DNA of 64,000 nt, from assembly GCA_963837025.1 (NCBI GenBank), contig CAWILT010000002.1, positions 434,001 to 498,000 of the forward strand, read 5' to 3'. Of the stretch, positions 19,415 to 28,428 are shown one piece after another; the stretch's first letter is position 1, and the number at the start of each line of letters is the position of its first letter. The notes beneath the pieces are model-generated. The model saw only the letters and a list, made by a program, of their open reading frames with translations. It searched no databases and was not told where the DNA came from. The position numbers and the translations under genes are program-made. The stretch comes from JALZUV01 sp963837025. Lineage in GTDB: Bacteria > Pseudomonadota > Alphaproteobacteria > Rickettsiales > JALZUV01.

Positions 19415-21139
19415 ATGACCGCTGCTACAGCTAAAAAATACGCAAAAGACCTCCCCGAATCATTCCAATCAAACGACTCGTTCGCCGATATTTTCGAGAA
19501 CGAATTAGCCAACTCAACCGTTGCCGAAGGCAGTGTGGTTGAAGGCACCGTTATCGCGCTGAATAAAGATTTCGCTGTGGTTGATGTAGGTTTAAAATCC
19601 GAAGGTTTCATTCCTTTATCTGAATTTGGCCGCGAAGCTGAATTAGCCGTTGGCGATAAAGTTGAAGTGTATGTCGATCGTTACGAAAACCGATCAGGCG
19701 AAATCGTGCTCAGCCGCGAAAAAGCCATGCGCGAATCCGTATGGGAAGATTTAGAAAAAGCCTGTGCGAAATCAGAGCCGGTTGATGGCACTATCTTTAA
19801 CCGTGTTAAAGGTGGTTTCACCGTTGACCTTAACGGCGCGGTGGCTTTCTTGCCGGGCAGCCAAGTGGATATTCGTCCAACCAAAGATATTGCTCCATTG
19901 ATGAATGTTGAGCAACCTTTCATGATTTTGAAAATGGACCGCAAACGTGGCAACATCATCGTTTCACGTCGTGCGCTACTTGAAGAATCACGCAGTGAAG
20001 AGCGTCAAGAGTTGCTCGATAATATTTCTGAAGGCAGCAAGCTTGATGGTGTGGTTAAAAATATCACCGATTACGGTGCGTTCGTTGATCTCGGTGGCGT
20101 TGATGGTTTGTTGCACGTTACTGATATGTCGTGGAAGCGCATTAATCATCCGACCGATGTGTTAAAAGTGGGCGAAACGATTAAAGTTATCGTTACCAAA
20201 TACGATCCAGATACCAAGCGTGTCAGCCTCGGTATGAAACAGCTTGAAGAAAATCCATGGAATGAAGTTGCTGGCAGCTTTGAAGTGGGTCAAATCTGCA
20301 CAGGCCGTATTAGCAATGTAACCGATTATGGTGCATTTGTTGAACTTGGCGAAGGCATTGAAGGTTTAGTTCACGTTTCTGAAATGTCTTGGACGAAGAA
20401 AAACGTTCACCCAAGCAAAATCGTATCGGCTAGCCAAGAAGTAAAAGTAATGGTTCTCGATATTGATCGCGAGAAGCACCGCATCAGCTTAGGCATTAAA
20501 CAAACTGAAGATAATCCTTGGAACAGCTTTGCTGCATCGCAAGAAGCCGGTAATATCGTTGAAGGCGAAATCCGCAACATTACTGACTTTGGTCTATTCG
20601 TTGGCTTGTCAGGCGATATTGATGGCTTAGTCCATTACTCGGATATCTCATGGGATAAATCCGGTGAAGAAGCGGTTAAAGACTACAAAAAAGGCGATAT
20701 GGTTAAAGCGCGCATTCTCAGCATCGATGTTGAAAAAGAGCGTATTAGCCTCGGTATCAAGCAACTGGAAGATAACAAAGCCGCTGAAGCCGTTGAAGGT
20801 TTAGGTAAAGGTGCTACGGTTACCTGTACTGTTACCGATGTTCAGCCCGGTGGTATCGAAGTTCAACTTTCTGAAGGCCTCAAAACCTTCGTGAAGAAAT
20901 CGGATCTTTCACGTGATCGTCAAGATCAACGTCCAGACCGTTTTGCCGTTGGCGATCGTGTTGATGCCAAAGTTACTTCGCTCAATAAGAAAGAGGGCAA
21001 AGTGAATGTTTCGATCAAAGCGCTCGAAATGGATCAGCATAAACACGCCATCGAAGAATATGGTTCTGCCGAAAGTGGTGCAAGCTTAGGCGACATCCTT
21101 GGGGCGGCGCTGAGCGAAGCGAAAAAAGGTAAAAAGTAA
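19415..21139 (+). CDS. rpsA: 30S ribosomal protein S1
   Basis: RNA-binding ribosomal protein that recruits mRNA to the 30S subunit. Six S1 repeats, visible as recurring blocks of the form ITDYGAFVDLGGVDGLLHVTD followed by KRVSLGMKQLEENPW. I prefer the ATG at 19415 (MTAATAKKYAK), which has GAAG 6 nt upstream, over a TTG at 19403. About 574 aa, normal. A strong terminator follows directly. The usual neighbour cmk is absent. Confidence 0.97.
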   Translation: MTAATAKKYAKDLPESFQSNDSFADIFENELANSTVAEGSVVEGTVIALNKDFAVVDVGLKSEGFIPLSEFGREAELAVGDKVEVYVDRYENRSGEIVLSREKAMRESVWEDLEKACAKSEPVDGTIFNRVKGGFTVDLNGAVAFLPGSQVDIRPTKDIAPLMNVEQPFMILKMDRKRGNIIVSRRALLEESRSEERQELLDNISEGSKLDGVVKNITDYGAFVDLGGVDGLLHVTDMSWKRINHPTDVLKVGETIKVIVTKYDPDTKRVSLGMKQLEENPWNEVAGSFEVGQICTGRISNVTDYGAFVELGEGIEGLVHVSEMSWTKKNVHPSKIVSASQEVKVMVLDIDREKHRISLGIKQTEDNPWNSFAASQEAGNIVEGEIRNITDFGLFVGLSGDIDGLVHYSDISWDKSGEEAVKDYKKGDMVKARILSIDVEKERISLGIKQLEDNKAAEAVEGLGKGATVTCTVTDVQPGGIEVQLSEGLKTFVKKSDLSRDRQDQRPDRFAVGDRVDAKVTSLNKKEGKVNVSIKALEMDQHKHAIEEYGSAESGASLGDILGAALSEAKKGKK

Positions 21140-21146
21140 TACCTTA

Positions 21147-21186
21147 AAAACGGCGCAACTTTAAACAGGTTGCGCCGTTTTCTTTA
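21147..21186 (+). terminator. Intrinsic terminator of rpsA
   Basis: Thirteen-base stem AAAACGGCGCAAC / GTTGCGCCGTTTT with a 9-nt loop, followed by TCTTTATT. Lies 7 nt after the rpsA stop. Confidence 0.85.
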
Positions 21187-21205
21187 TTAATAGACAGGAT
21201 GTAGC

Positions 21206-22138
21206 ATGGCCTTAAACGCAGATATGTTGTTAGAACGTATTCACTTAAAAAACCAAGCACGCCGTTGGCGCTTAGTGGCTATTATCATTGCGATTATTGC
21301 GGCGATTGTCTTTTTTGAAAAGATGGGCAAATTAAATAATTTTGTAAATATACAAAGCCATATTGCTCGTTTTGAAATTGACGAAATTATTTTTGATGAA
21401 CCAAAGCGCTTAGATTTACTCGATGAAATCAAAGATGATGATTCAATCAAAGCTCTTATCTTGCGTATTGACTCACCAGGGGGCACCACAGTTGGATCTG
21501 AGGCGCTTTACTTAAAACTGCGCGAAATTGCTGCGAAAAAACCTGTGGTTGCTACTTTGCGCTCTATGGCCACATCGGGCGGATATATGGCTGCTATTGG
21601 CGCAGATTATATTTTAGCTCGCGAAGGCACCATAACAGGCTCGGTAGGTGTGATTATGCAATCAGCCGAAATGACTGAACTTGCTGAAAAACTCGGCATC
21701 AAACCCATCGTGGTGCGTTCTGGTGCATTAAAAGCTTCACCCACACCTTTTGAAAAATTAACACCCGATGTGCGCGAAATGTTAGATGGCGTGATTCAGG
21801 ATTTCTTTGATTATTTTATTGGGTTAGTGGCCGAGCGCCGCCAATTAACGCCCGAACAAATCGCCTATATTTCCGATGGGCGTGTGGTATCTACCCGTCA
21901 AGCCCTTAACGCGCATTTAATTGATGCGATTGGCGGCGAAAGCGAAGCAAAGCAATGGTTGGAAAAAAATCATGAAATTGCGGTTACGCTAGATGTGCGC
22001 GATTATGAAGTTCCAGAAGAGAAAAGTGCATTCAAAGAAATATTCGATGGAGCGGTTGCTGGTACGATTTTTGAAAATCTTAATGCAGCATCACTTGACG
22101 GACTTGTATCAATCTGGCATCCTACGGCTCTCAAATAA
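21206..22138 (+). CDS. sppA: Signal peptide peptidase SppA, short type
   Basis: Inner-membrane serine protease that digests cleaved signal peptides. One N-terminal membrane helix (about residues 21-36), then an S49 domain: ILRIDSPGGTTVGSEALY, the nucleophile region MATSGGYMAAIGAD, GTITGSVGVIMQ, and the lysine in SGALKASPTPF. 310 aa corresponds to the single-domain (36 kDa) class. It precedes ihfB by 26 nt, a common alphaproteobacterial pairing with rpsA upstream. Confidence 0.93.
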   Translation: MALNADMLLERIHLKNQARRWRLVAIIIAIIAAIVFFEKMGKLNNFVNIQSHIARFEIDEIIFDEPKRLDLLDEIKDDDSIKALILRIDSPGGTTVGSEALYLKLREIAAKKPVVATLRSMATSGGYMAAIGADYILAREGTITGSVGVIMQSAEMTELAEKLGIKPIVVRSGALKASPTPFEKLTPDVREMLDGVIQDFFDYFIGLVAERRQLTPEQIAYISDGRVVSTRQALNAHLIDAIGGESEAKQWLEKNHEIAVTLDVRDYEVPEEKSAFKEIFDGAVAGTIFENLNAASLDGLVSIWHPTALK

Positions 22139-22164
22139 CCCTTACATTTTAAATGGTTGCATCT

Positions 22165-22461
22165 ATGACAAAATCTGAACTTATACAACGACTCGCCAAG
22201 CGGTTTCCTAAGCTTATGCAACGTGAAATTGAACAGCTAGTGAATACGTTTTTAGGCGAAATCAGTGGTGCATTATGCGATAATGGGCGGGTTGAACTCC
22301 GTGGCTTTGGCGCGTTTTCAGTTCGCACGCGTGATCCGCGCAAGGCACGTAATCCTAAAAACGGTGCCGAAGTGAAAGTAGGCAAACGTCATTCAATTTA
22401 TTTCCGCACGGGTAAAGAGTTACGTGATGAAATTAAAGATTTAAATGTGAAAAATAGTTAA
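22165..22461 (+). CDS. ihfB: Integration host factor beta subunit
   Basis: DNA-bending protein of the HU/IHF family. MTKSELIQRL at the N terminus and VELRGFGAFSVRTRDPRKARNP (the DNA-contacting beta arm) are typical of IHF beta. The ATG at 22165 fits the family; the earlier in-frame ATG at 22153 would add four residues. 98 aa. The rpsA-sppA-ihfB-lapA order supports the assignment. Confidence 0.93.
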   Translation: MTKSELIQRLAKRFPKLMQREIEQLVNTFLGEISGALCDNGRVELRGFGAFSVRTRDPRKARNPKNGAEVKVGKRHSIYFRTGKELRDEIKDLNVKNS

Positions 22462-22463
22462 AC

Positions 22464-22832
22464 GTGTTTGCTTCCTTATTTCGGGTTATTAAACTCACCT
22501 TAATTATTTTATTATTATTGATTGTGGTGGTATTTACGGTTTCAAATCGTGGCGATGTGGTTTTATCGCTCTATCCGCTGCCTTATGAAATTGCGCTTCC
22601 TACTTATCTTTTCTTCCTGCTTACCCTTACGGTTGGTTATATGGTAGGTACATTTTTTGGCTCAATGCACAGCTTTCGCCATAAACGGATTGCGAAAAAA
22701 GAGCATCAAAAGGTTGAGGCTCTGCAAGAAGAAGTGGCAGCATTACGCGCCCGTGAAAATACTGCGCCCGCTTATAAAAAAGGGCCAAACATTAACCCTT
22801 CAAATCCTGTATTATTGCCTGATTCCCTTTAA
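22464..22832 (+). CDS. lapA: LapA-domain (DUF1049) inner-membrane protein
   Basis: Small membrane protein with two hydrophobic segments (about residues 5-25 and 42-66) and a charged cytoplasmic helical tail (EHQKVEALQEEVAALRARE), the architecture of the LapA family linked to LPS assembly control. Starts at GTG 2 nt after the ihfB stop, so it is translationally coupled. The ihfB-lapA-trpF order is common in this group. Symbol given from family similarity, not from proven role. Confidence 0.75.
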   Translation: MFASLFRVIKLTLIILLLLIVVVFTVSNRGDVVLSLYPLPYEIALPTYLFFLLTLTVGYMVGTFFGSMHSFRHKRIAKKEHQKVEALQEEVAALRARENTAPAYKKGPNINPSNPVLLPDSL

Positions 22833-22837
22833 TCGCG

Positions 22838-23470
22838 ATGACGAAACCATTGGTTAAAATCTGTGGGTTATCAACCATCGAAACGGTGCAGGTCTGCATT
22901 TCTGCGAAAGCAGATTTCATTGGCTTTGTCGCCTATCCTAAATCACCGCGTCATTTATCGCCTGCAGATTTTGCGCGGCTTGCGATGCATGCAGGGCAAG
23001 TTCCCACGGTGCTGGTAACAGTAAACGCCACTGATGCATTACTGGATGATTATATGGAGCATTTTACTCCCACTTATGTACAATGTCATGGCGCGGAATC
23101 ACCGCAGCGCTTAAAGGACATTCGTTCCCGCAAAATAAAGATTATCAAAGCTCTCGCCATTGCGGAAGCGGCTGATTTAGAAAAAATCGTAGAATTTCAA
23201 TCTCACGCCGATATTATTTTGCTCGACGCCAAGCCCATATCGGGCGAGCTGCCCGGCGGCAACGCCAAGCAGTTTGATTGGGGTTTACTCGCCAAAGCAA
23301 ATCTTCCCCAAAATTGGATGCTCTCCGGCGGATTAAACCCCTACAACATTGCCACCGCCATCACCCAAACCCACGCCCCCATGGTCGATGTTTCCAGCGG
23401 AGTGGAAAGCAGTGCAGGGGTTAAAGATGCAGAATTAATTCGAGCGTTTCTGCACAATATCAAAAAATAA
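22838..23470 (+). CDS. trpF: Phosphoribosylanthranilate isomerase
   Basis: Third step of the tryptophan branch. TIM-barrel protein of 210 aa with VKICGLST at the N terminus, GFVAYPKSPRHLSP, VQCHG, and the phosphate-binding LSGGLNPYN..VDVSSGVESSAGVKD. Start ATG at 22838 lies 5 nt after lapA. Separated from trpB by about 410 nt containing an independently controlled small gene. Confidence 0.96.
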   Translation: MTKPLVKICGLSTIETVQVCISAKADFIGFVAYPKSPRHLSPADFARLAMHAGQVPTVLVTVNATDALLDDYMEHFTPTYVQCHGAESPQRLKDIRSRKIKIIKALAIAEAADLEKIVEFQSHADIILLDAKPISGELPGGNAKQFDWGLLAKANLPQNWMLSGGLNPYNIATAITQTHAPMVDVSSGVESSAGVKDAELIRAFLHNIKK

Positions 23471-23498
23471 TCTCATTTATGAATTTTTTGTGACACTG

Positions 23499-23527
23499 TT
23501 GTAATGCATTTGCATTTAAATTATATT
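23499..23527 (+). promoter_or_regulatory. Promoter with palindromic operator in the spacer, upstream of the 69-aa gene
   Basis: TTGTAA (23499-23504), 17-bp spacer, TATATT (23522-23527). The palindrome AATGCATTTGCATT (23503-23516) overlaps the -35 end and fills the spacer. The same 14-base core, in the other orientation, sits between the -35 and -10 of the rmlA promoter at 39009-39037. Placement is that of a repressor site; the regulator is unknown. Confidence 0.5.
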
Positions 23528-23584
23528 GAAAGGGTTACTTGAACATTTTTTGTTCTTTTTTTTAACCCTTCAAAAACATAACAC

Positions 23585-23794
23585 ATGTTTAGTGAAGTGA
23601 AGTTTTTTACGATTGATGATCTTGTCCATTTCCAATTCAAGTCCAACTGGAATGAAGATGGGACGAGGTTGTACTTCAGAGCATTAGGGATGGAATCATT
23701 AAATTTAACATTTAGTGATGACACTTACAAAGGCTCCAGTGGACACAACGTCGCACTAGAAGTCGTAAAGATTCTAGCGAGTAATCTCGCGTGA
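23585..23794 (+). CDS. Small hypothetical protein, 69 aa, between trpF and trpB
   Basis: Not recognised. A soluble acidic/aromatic protein with likely beta strands (VHFQFKSNW, RLYFRAL, LNLTF) and a C-terminal helix (NVALEVVKILASNL). Evidence that it is a gene: its own promoter at 23499-23527, and a strong terminator 4 nt after its stop. It has no Shine-Dalgarno; A-rich sequence precedes the ATG. It interrupts the trpF-trpB-trpA group and may be an insertion. Confidence 0.6.
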   Translation: MFSEVKFFTIDDLVHFQFKSNWNEDGTRLYFRALGMESLNLTFSDDTYKGSSGHNVALEVVKILASNLA

Positions 23795-23798
23795 TAAT

Positions 23799-23836
23799 AA
23801 TAAGTCGTTTGCTGAGGCAAGCGGCTTATTTTTTTG
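23799..23836 (+). terminator. Intrinsic terminator after the 69-aa gene
   Basis: AATAAGTCGTTTGC / GCAAGCGGCTTATT stem with two G-U pairs and a short TGAG loop, followed by TTTTTTT. It closes the small gene before trpB. Confidence 0.8.
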
Positions 23837-23882
23837 GATTATTGGCTACACAAGAGCGTTTAAAAGCATTAGATTGCTGCTT

Positions 23883-25091
23883 ATGAAAACCCCTAGACAA
23901 AACTCCCTTCCCGACGAAAACGGCCATTTTGGCATTTTTGGTGGCCGCTATGTGGCTGAAACTTTAATGCCGCTGATTTTAGAGGTCGAAAAAGCCTATA
24001 AATCCATCGCGAATGATGCCGATTTTTGGAGTGAGTTTGATGCGCTTGCCGCCGATTATATTGGCCGCCCATCGCCGCTTTATCATGCGAAGCGTTTAAG
24101 CGAACATTTGGGCGGTGCGAAAATTTATTTCAAACGCGATGAGTTAAATCATACCGGCGCGCACAAAATTAATAACTGCATTGGCCAAGCGCTGATTGCT
24201 CGCAAACTGGGCCGCAAACGTATTATTGCCGAAACAGGCGCTGGCCAACATGGAGTGGCTACTGCCACTGTCTGCGCATTATTTGGCCTTGAATGTGTCG
24301 TCTATATGGGTGCCAAAGATATGGAGCGCCAAAAGCCCAACGTATTTCGCATGAAGCTGCTGGGCGCTAAAATTGTGCCCGTCACCAACGGCTCGGGCAC
24401 GCTTAAAGATGCCATGAACGAAGCCCTGCGCGACTGGGTGAGCAATGTTGATTCCAGTTATTACCTCATCGGTACAGCCGCAGGCCCGCATCCATTCCCC
24501 GAAATGGTGCGCGAATTTCAAAGCGTGATTGGCCGCGAAACCAAAGAACAAATGATGGCCAAAGAAGGCCGCTTGCCCGATTCGCTAGTGGCCTGCATTG
24601 GTGGCGGCAGCAACGCCATTGGATTATTTCATCCTTTTATTGATGATGAGTTAGTGCAAATTTACGGTGTTGAAGCGGCGGGCAAAGGCTTGGAAAGTGG
24701 CGCACATGCCGCCTCACTCGCCAAAGGAAAGCCCGGAATTTTACATGGCAACCGCACCTATTTGCTGCAAAATGACGATGGGCAAATTCAAGAAGCGCAC
24801 AGTATTTCTGCTGGCCTCGATTACCCTGGCATCGGCCCCGAACATAGCTACTTAAACGATATTGGACGGGTTAAATATGTGAGCGTAACCGATGATGAGG
24901 CGCTTGCCGCCTTCAAACTCTGCACCGAAAAAGAGGGTATTTTGCCAGCATTAGAGCCCGCCCACGCTTTAGCATATGTCACTAAAATTGCGCCCACATT
25001 ACCCAGCGATCACATCATGGTAATGAACCTTTGCGGCCGTGGCGATAAAGACATATTCACCCTCGCAGAAGCGTTTGGAGTAGAGCTATGA
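23883..25091 (+). CDS. trpB: Tryptophan synthase beta chain
   Basis: PLP enzyme joining indole and serine. Start ATG at 23883 (MKTPRQNSLPDENGHFG); a TTG at 23874 is less likely. Lys in NHTGAHKINNCIGQA binds PLP; GGGSNAIGLFHPF binds its phosphate; AETGAGQHGVATAT is conserved. About 402 aa. Overlaps trpA by 4 nt (ATGA). A promoter between the terminator at 23836 and the start is needed but not clear. Confidence 0.98.
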   Translation: MKTPRQNSLPDENGHFGIFGGRYVAETLMPLILEVEKAYKSIANDADFWSEFDALAADYIGRPSPLYHAKRLSEHLGGAKIYFKRDELNHTGAHKINNCIGQALIARKLGRKRIIAETGAGQHGVATATVCALFGLECVVYMGAKDMERQKPNVFRMKLLGAKIVPVTNGSGTLKDAMNEALRDWVSNVDSSYYLIGTAAGPHPFPEMVREFQSVIGRETKEQMMAKEGRLPDSLVACIGGGSNAIGLFHPFIDDELVQIYGVEAAGKGLESGAHAASLAKGKPGILHGNRTYLLQNDDGQIQEAHSISAGLDYPGIGPEHSYLNDIGRVKYVSVTDDEALAAFKLCTEKEGILPALEPAHALAYVTKIAPTLPSDHIMVMNLCGRGDKDIFTLAEAFGVEL

Positions 25092-25879
25092 GCCAGCGCC
25101 TAGCCGCTAAATTTGCTGCGTTGAAGGTGGCTCAAAAGAAGTCATTTATTCCTTTTATCATGGCTGGCGACCCTGATGCAAAATCGAGTTTAGAACTCCT
25201 CAAAGCATTGCCAGCAGCCGGTGCTGATATTATTGAAATTGGTATGCCTTTTTCCGATCCGATGGCTGATGGGCCGGTGATTGAAGCGGCTGGAAATCGC
25301 GCCCTCAGCGGGGGCATGAGCCTAACCAAAACGCTTGATATCGTGGCGGAGTTTCGCCAAAGCGATACGCAAACTCCCATCATCCTCATGGGTTATAGCA
25401 ACCCGCCTTACATCATGGGTTGGGAAAAATTTTGCGCAAATGCTAAGCAAGCGGGCGTGGATGGGGTTATCCTCGTGGACTTGCCGCCCGAAGAAGAAAA
25501 TGAAGCAACTGGATTTTTAGCCGCCAACGCAATTGATTTAATCCGCCTCGTCACCCCCACTGCCGATGCGGCACGCCGTGAGGTTATTTTAAAATCCGCC
25601 AGCGGATTTGTCTATTATGTTTCGGTTGCAGGTATTACCGGCGATAAATCGGCCAGCTCCCCTGCGCTTGATACGGCCATGCGCGACTTGCGCGCTCAAA
25701 CTTCGCTGCCACTCGCCATCGGTTTTGGCATTAAAACGCCCGAGCAAGCCGCCGCCGCTGCACAGCACGCCGACGCAGTCGTCGTAGGTTCCGCCATTGT
25801 AAAATGTTTAAATGAAAACGGCACTGATGCCGCATTGCAGTTAGTGCGTGATTTGGCTAATGCGGTGCATTCACTATAA
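25088..25879 (+). CDS. trpA: Tryptophan synthase alpha chain
   Basis: TIM barrel that releases indole from indole-glycerol phosphate. Features: PFIMAGDPD, the catalytic glutamate in ADIIEIGMPFSDPMADGP, the aspartate in VDGVILVDLPPEE, and SGFVYYVSVAGITG. 263 aa. Coupled to trpB; converges with recQ, which ends 1 nt away, without visible terminator. Confidence 0.97.
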   Translation: MSQRLAAKFAALKVAQKKSFIPFIMAGDPDAKSSLELLKALPAAGADIIEIGMPFSDPMADGPVIEAAGNRALSGGMSLTKTLDIVAEFRQSDTQTPIILMGYSNPPYIMGWEKFCANAKQAGVDGVILVDLPPEEENEATGFLAANAIDLIRLVTPTADAARREVILKSASGFVYYVSVAGITGDKSASSPALDTAMRDLRAQTSLPLAIGFGIKTPEQAAAAAQHADAVVVGSAIVKCLNENGTDAALQLVRDLANAVHSL

Positions 25880-25880
25880 A

Positions 25881-27698
25881 TTAAGCCGCTTCATCAAAGG
25901 CTAGAATGACATCAAGCAAGGGCTGGCCATAACGATCTAGTTTGGTTTGGCCGATGCCGCTAATGTGCATCATGGCATCTAGGCTGTTAGGTTTTTGGGT
26001 GGCAAGTTCTATGAGTGTTTTATCGTGAAACACCACATATGCGGGCACTTTATTCTCTTTCGCAAGTGCTGCACGGGCTGTTTTTAATTGTTCAAAAAGG
26101 GATTGGGCAGCAGCATTAGGCAGTGCTTGTGCGGCCACTTTAGAAGATGATTTTTGGCTGTTTTTAGAGTCAGATTTCGCAGGCATTTCGCGCAAATGGA
26201 GCTCGGATTTTGCTTTCAAAAAATCAGCGCCTTGGGGGCTTATGGCTACGCCGCCATGTGCGCCATCTACTGCCAATAAATTCTGCGCGATGAGTTGACG
26301 AAAAATATTTTGCCATTGTGGTTTGGTATGTTCTTGCCCAATGCCGAACGTGCTTTGCGCATCATGCCCAAATTTTTGCATGCGATCATCCGCTTTGCCC
26401 AACAATACATTGATTAAATACATCACACCAAAACGCTGACCGGTGCGATAGGCACAGGATAACGCTTTTTGCGCGGCGGTGGTGGCATTAAAGGTGGAAG
26501 GCGGGTTATCGCAGCTATCGCAATTGCCGCAGGGCTCGGCCTCATCGCCAAAATAGCGTAACAGATGTTGGCGGCGACAAGTGGCCGATTCGCATAAAGC
26601 AAGCAGCGCATTGAGCTTTTGATGTTCAATCCGCTTTTGCGCATCAGGCGCATCAGAGCCTTCAATCCATTGGCGCTGTTGGGCGGCATCTTCCAGCCCA
26701 TAAATCATATAGGCCTGTGCGGGCAAACCATCGCGCCCTGCACGGCCTGTTTCTTGATAGTAAGCTTCAATATTTTTAGGCGTGTTCATATGCACCACAA
26801 AACGCACATCGGGCTTATCAATGCCCATACCAAAGGCAATGGTGGCCACCATAATCACCGCATCTTCACGCAGGAATTGCGTTTGATTGGCACTGCGAAT
26901 TTCAGACGCTAACCCAGCATGATAGGGCAGAGCATTTAACCCCGACTCGCGCAAAAATGCCGCCATCTCATCCACTTTTTTACGCGAGATGCAATACACA
27001 ATTCCACTTTGGCCAATGTATGAGTGTTGTATGAAATCTAGCACTTGCTGCTTGGCTTTGGTGCGCGCCACAATGCGGTAATGGATATTGGGGCGGTCAA
27101 ATCCGCTGATAAATTGTTGGCCTTGTGCTAGGTGCAAACGCTCCACAATATCTTTGCGCGTGGGGTGATCGGCTGTTGCTGTCAGCGCGATGCGCGGCAC
27201 ATGGGCGAAGCGCTCAGCCAGCAGCGATAGTTTCACATAATCGGGTCGAAAATCATGCCCCCATTGCGAAACGCAATGCGCTTCATCAATCGCAAATAGC
27301 GCAATAGTGGCGGTGTCTAGTTCGTTCAAAAACTCGGGCATTACAAGGCGCTCAGGCGCGACATAAAGCAAATCAATCGTGCCTTCTTGCAAGGCGCGCT
27401 TGGCATCACTCACCTGCCCAAATGACAGCCCCGAATGAATGGCCGCCGCGCGAATACCGAGTTGATCCAGCGCGATAATCTGATCTTGCATCAAGGCAAT
27501 TAGCGGCGAAATAATAATACCGACGCCTTTGCGCATTAGCGACGGAATTTGATAGCACAGCGATTTTCCGCCGCCAGTGGGCATTAGCACAAAGGCGTTT
27601 TGGCCGCTCACAACGCAGTCAATAATTTCGGCTTGAGGGCTACGAAACGCGCCATAGCCATAGGTCGTTTTTAAAATATCTAATGCGGTTTTAGCCAT
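25881..27698 (-). CDS. recQ: ATP-dependent DNA helicase RecQ
   Basis: 3'-5' helicase for recombination repair. I take the ATG at 27698 (MAKTALDILKTTYGYGAFR); the frame extends to 27770 but that part overlaps the upstream gene. Walker A LMPTGGGKSLCYQIP, DEAH box AIDEAHCVSQWGHDFRPDY, ATIAFGMGIDKPDVRFV motif, ETGRAGRDG motif VI, RQC zinc cysteines (CRRQHLLRYFGDEAEPCGNC), winged helix, and one C-terminal HRDC domain. About 605 aa. Last gene of the addA-trxA-GS-like-recQ run, overlapping its upstream neighbour by 8 nt. Confidence 0.95.
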   Translation of the reverse strand: MAKTALDILKTTYGYGAFRSPQAEIIDCVVSGQNAFVLMPTGGGKSLCYQIPSLMRKGVGIIISPLIALMQDQIIALDQLGIRAAAIHSGLSFGQVSDAKRALQEGTIDLLYVAPERLVMPEFLNELDTATIALFAIDEAHCVSQWGHDFRPDYVKLSLLAERFAHVPRIALTATADHPTRKDIVERLHLAQGQQFISGFDRPNIHYRIVARTKAKQQVLDFIQHSYIGQSGIVYCISRKKVDEMAAFLRESGLNALPYHAGLASEIRSANQTQFLREDAVIMVATIAFGMGIDKPDVRFVVHMNTPKNIEAYYQETGRAGRDGLPAQAYMIYGLEDAAQQRQWIEGSDAPDAQKRIEHQKLNALLALCESATCRRQHLLRYFGDEAEPCGNCDSCDNPPSTFNATTAAQKALSCAYRTGQRFGVMYLINVLLGKADDRMQKFGHDAQSTFGIGQEHTKPQWQNIFRQLIAQNLLAVDGAHGGVAISPQGADFLKAKSELHLREMPAKSDSKNSQKSSSKVAAQALPNAAAQSLFEQLKTARAALAKENKVPAYVVFHDKTLIELATQKPNSLDAMMHISGIGQTKLDRYGQPLLDVILAFDEAA

Positions 27699-28428
27699 TA
27701 GGCAGCACCAATGGACGCAGCTGATATTGGTTATCCCACGCATTGCCATAAATCGGTTCGCCTGGGTCAATCTGGTTTTGCAAACCTAAAACGACACCCT
27801 CTAACAGTGCCTCCACGCAGGCAGCAATATTCGCGTCAGCTGACGAAACACGATGTTCAATATGTTTATTATCCAAGGGCTTATCAGGCAGCCGAATTGC
27901 AACGGAACGGTTATTAGGCCCCCAGCTTAAATGCGTAGGTGCATTTTTGCCTAAGCTGGTGAAGCGCTGCGTATCAAAGGGCGAAAAGATTTTTAAGTTT
28001 TTGGCCATGGTTTCGAGCAGGCCGCCAATGCTATGCAACATGGGCTCACTATAGTCGCCAGCTGGCGTGCGTGTAAAAACATTCGTGCCATTTTCATCTT
28101 CTAAATGCAGATGAAAATGAATTGAGCTACCATAATCATTAGGGAAGGGTTTGGCTGAAAAATCAGCATCTAAATACGCATTGATAATCTTGCGCAAATT
28201 GGTGGCACGAGTAATAAATTCAGCCACATTTTTAACCGGCCGCATCGCAATTTCATATTGCCCCACGCCGCGCTCTTTTTCCGATTCATGGCAGTGGTGG
28301 CAAATATCATTCAACGTATCAAGTATCGTCGATTCTGACAAATGGTCGGCCACATAAAATTCAAGCTCCATCGCAAAAACGGGATGGAGCTTGAATTGTG
28401 AAGTTAGAATTTCGAGTGGGCTAGGCAA
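27691..28428 (-). CDS. Short glutamine-synthetase-like protein (catalytic core only)
   Basis: 245 aa against about 450 for glutamine synthetase. It keeps core motifs in order: ELEFY (21-25), GQYEI (56-60), SAKPFPNDYGSSIHFHLHL (91-109), NNRSVAIRLP (172-181) and EHRVSSADAN (191-200), matching the metal- and glutamate-binding segments of GS and of gamma-glutamyl-polyamine ligases. It lacks the N-terminal beta-grasp domain, which in GS completes the neighbour's active site, and the C-terminal helices. The frame is intact and overlaps trxA and recQ by 8 nt each, so it is translated rather than a decayed remnant. Activity unknown. Confidence 0.75.
   Translation of the reverse strand: MPSPLEILTSQFKLHPVFAMELEFYVADHLSESTILDTLNDICHHCHESEKERGVGQYEIAMRPVKNVAEFITRATNLRKIINAYLDADFSAKPFPNDYGSSIHFHLHLEDENGTNVFTRTPAGDYSEPMLHSIGGLLETMAKNLKIFSPFDTQRFTSLGKNAPTHLSWGPNNRSVAIRLPDKPLDNKHIEHRVSSADANIAACVEALLEGVVLGLQNQIDPGEPIYGNAWDNQYQLRPLVLPNG

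Noticed and set aside
23585..23794. 69-aa gene as half of a toxin-antitoxin pair
   Set aside because: No partner ORF adjoins it; both flanks are promoter/operator and terminator followed by trpB.
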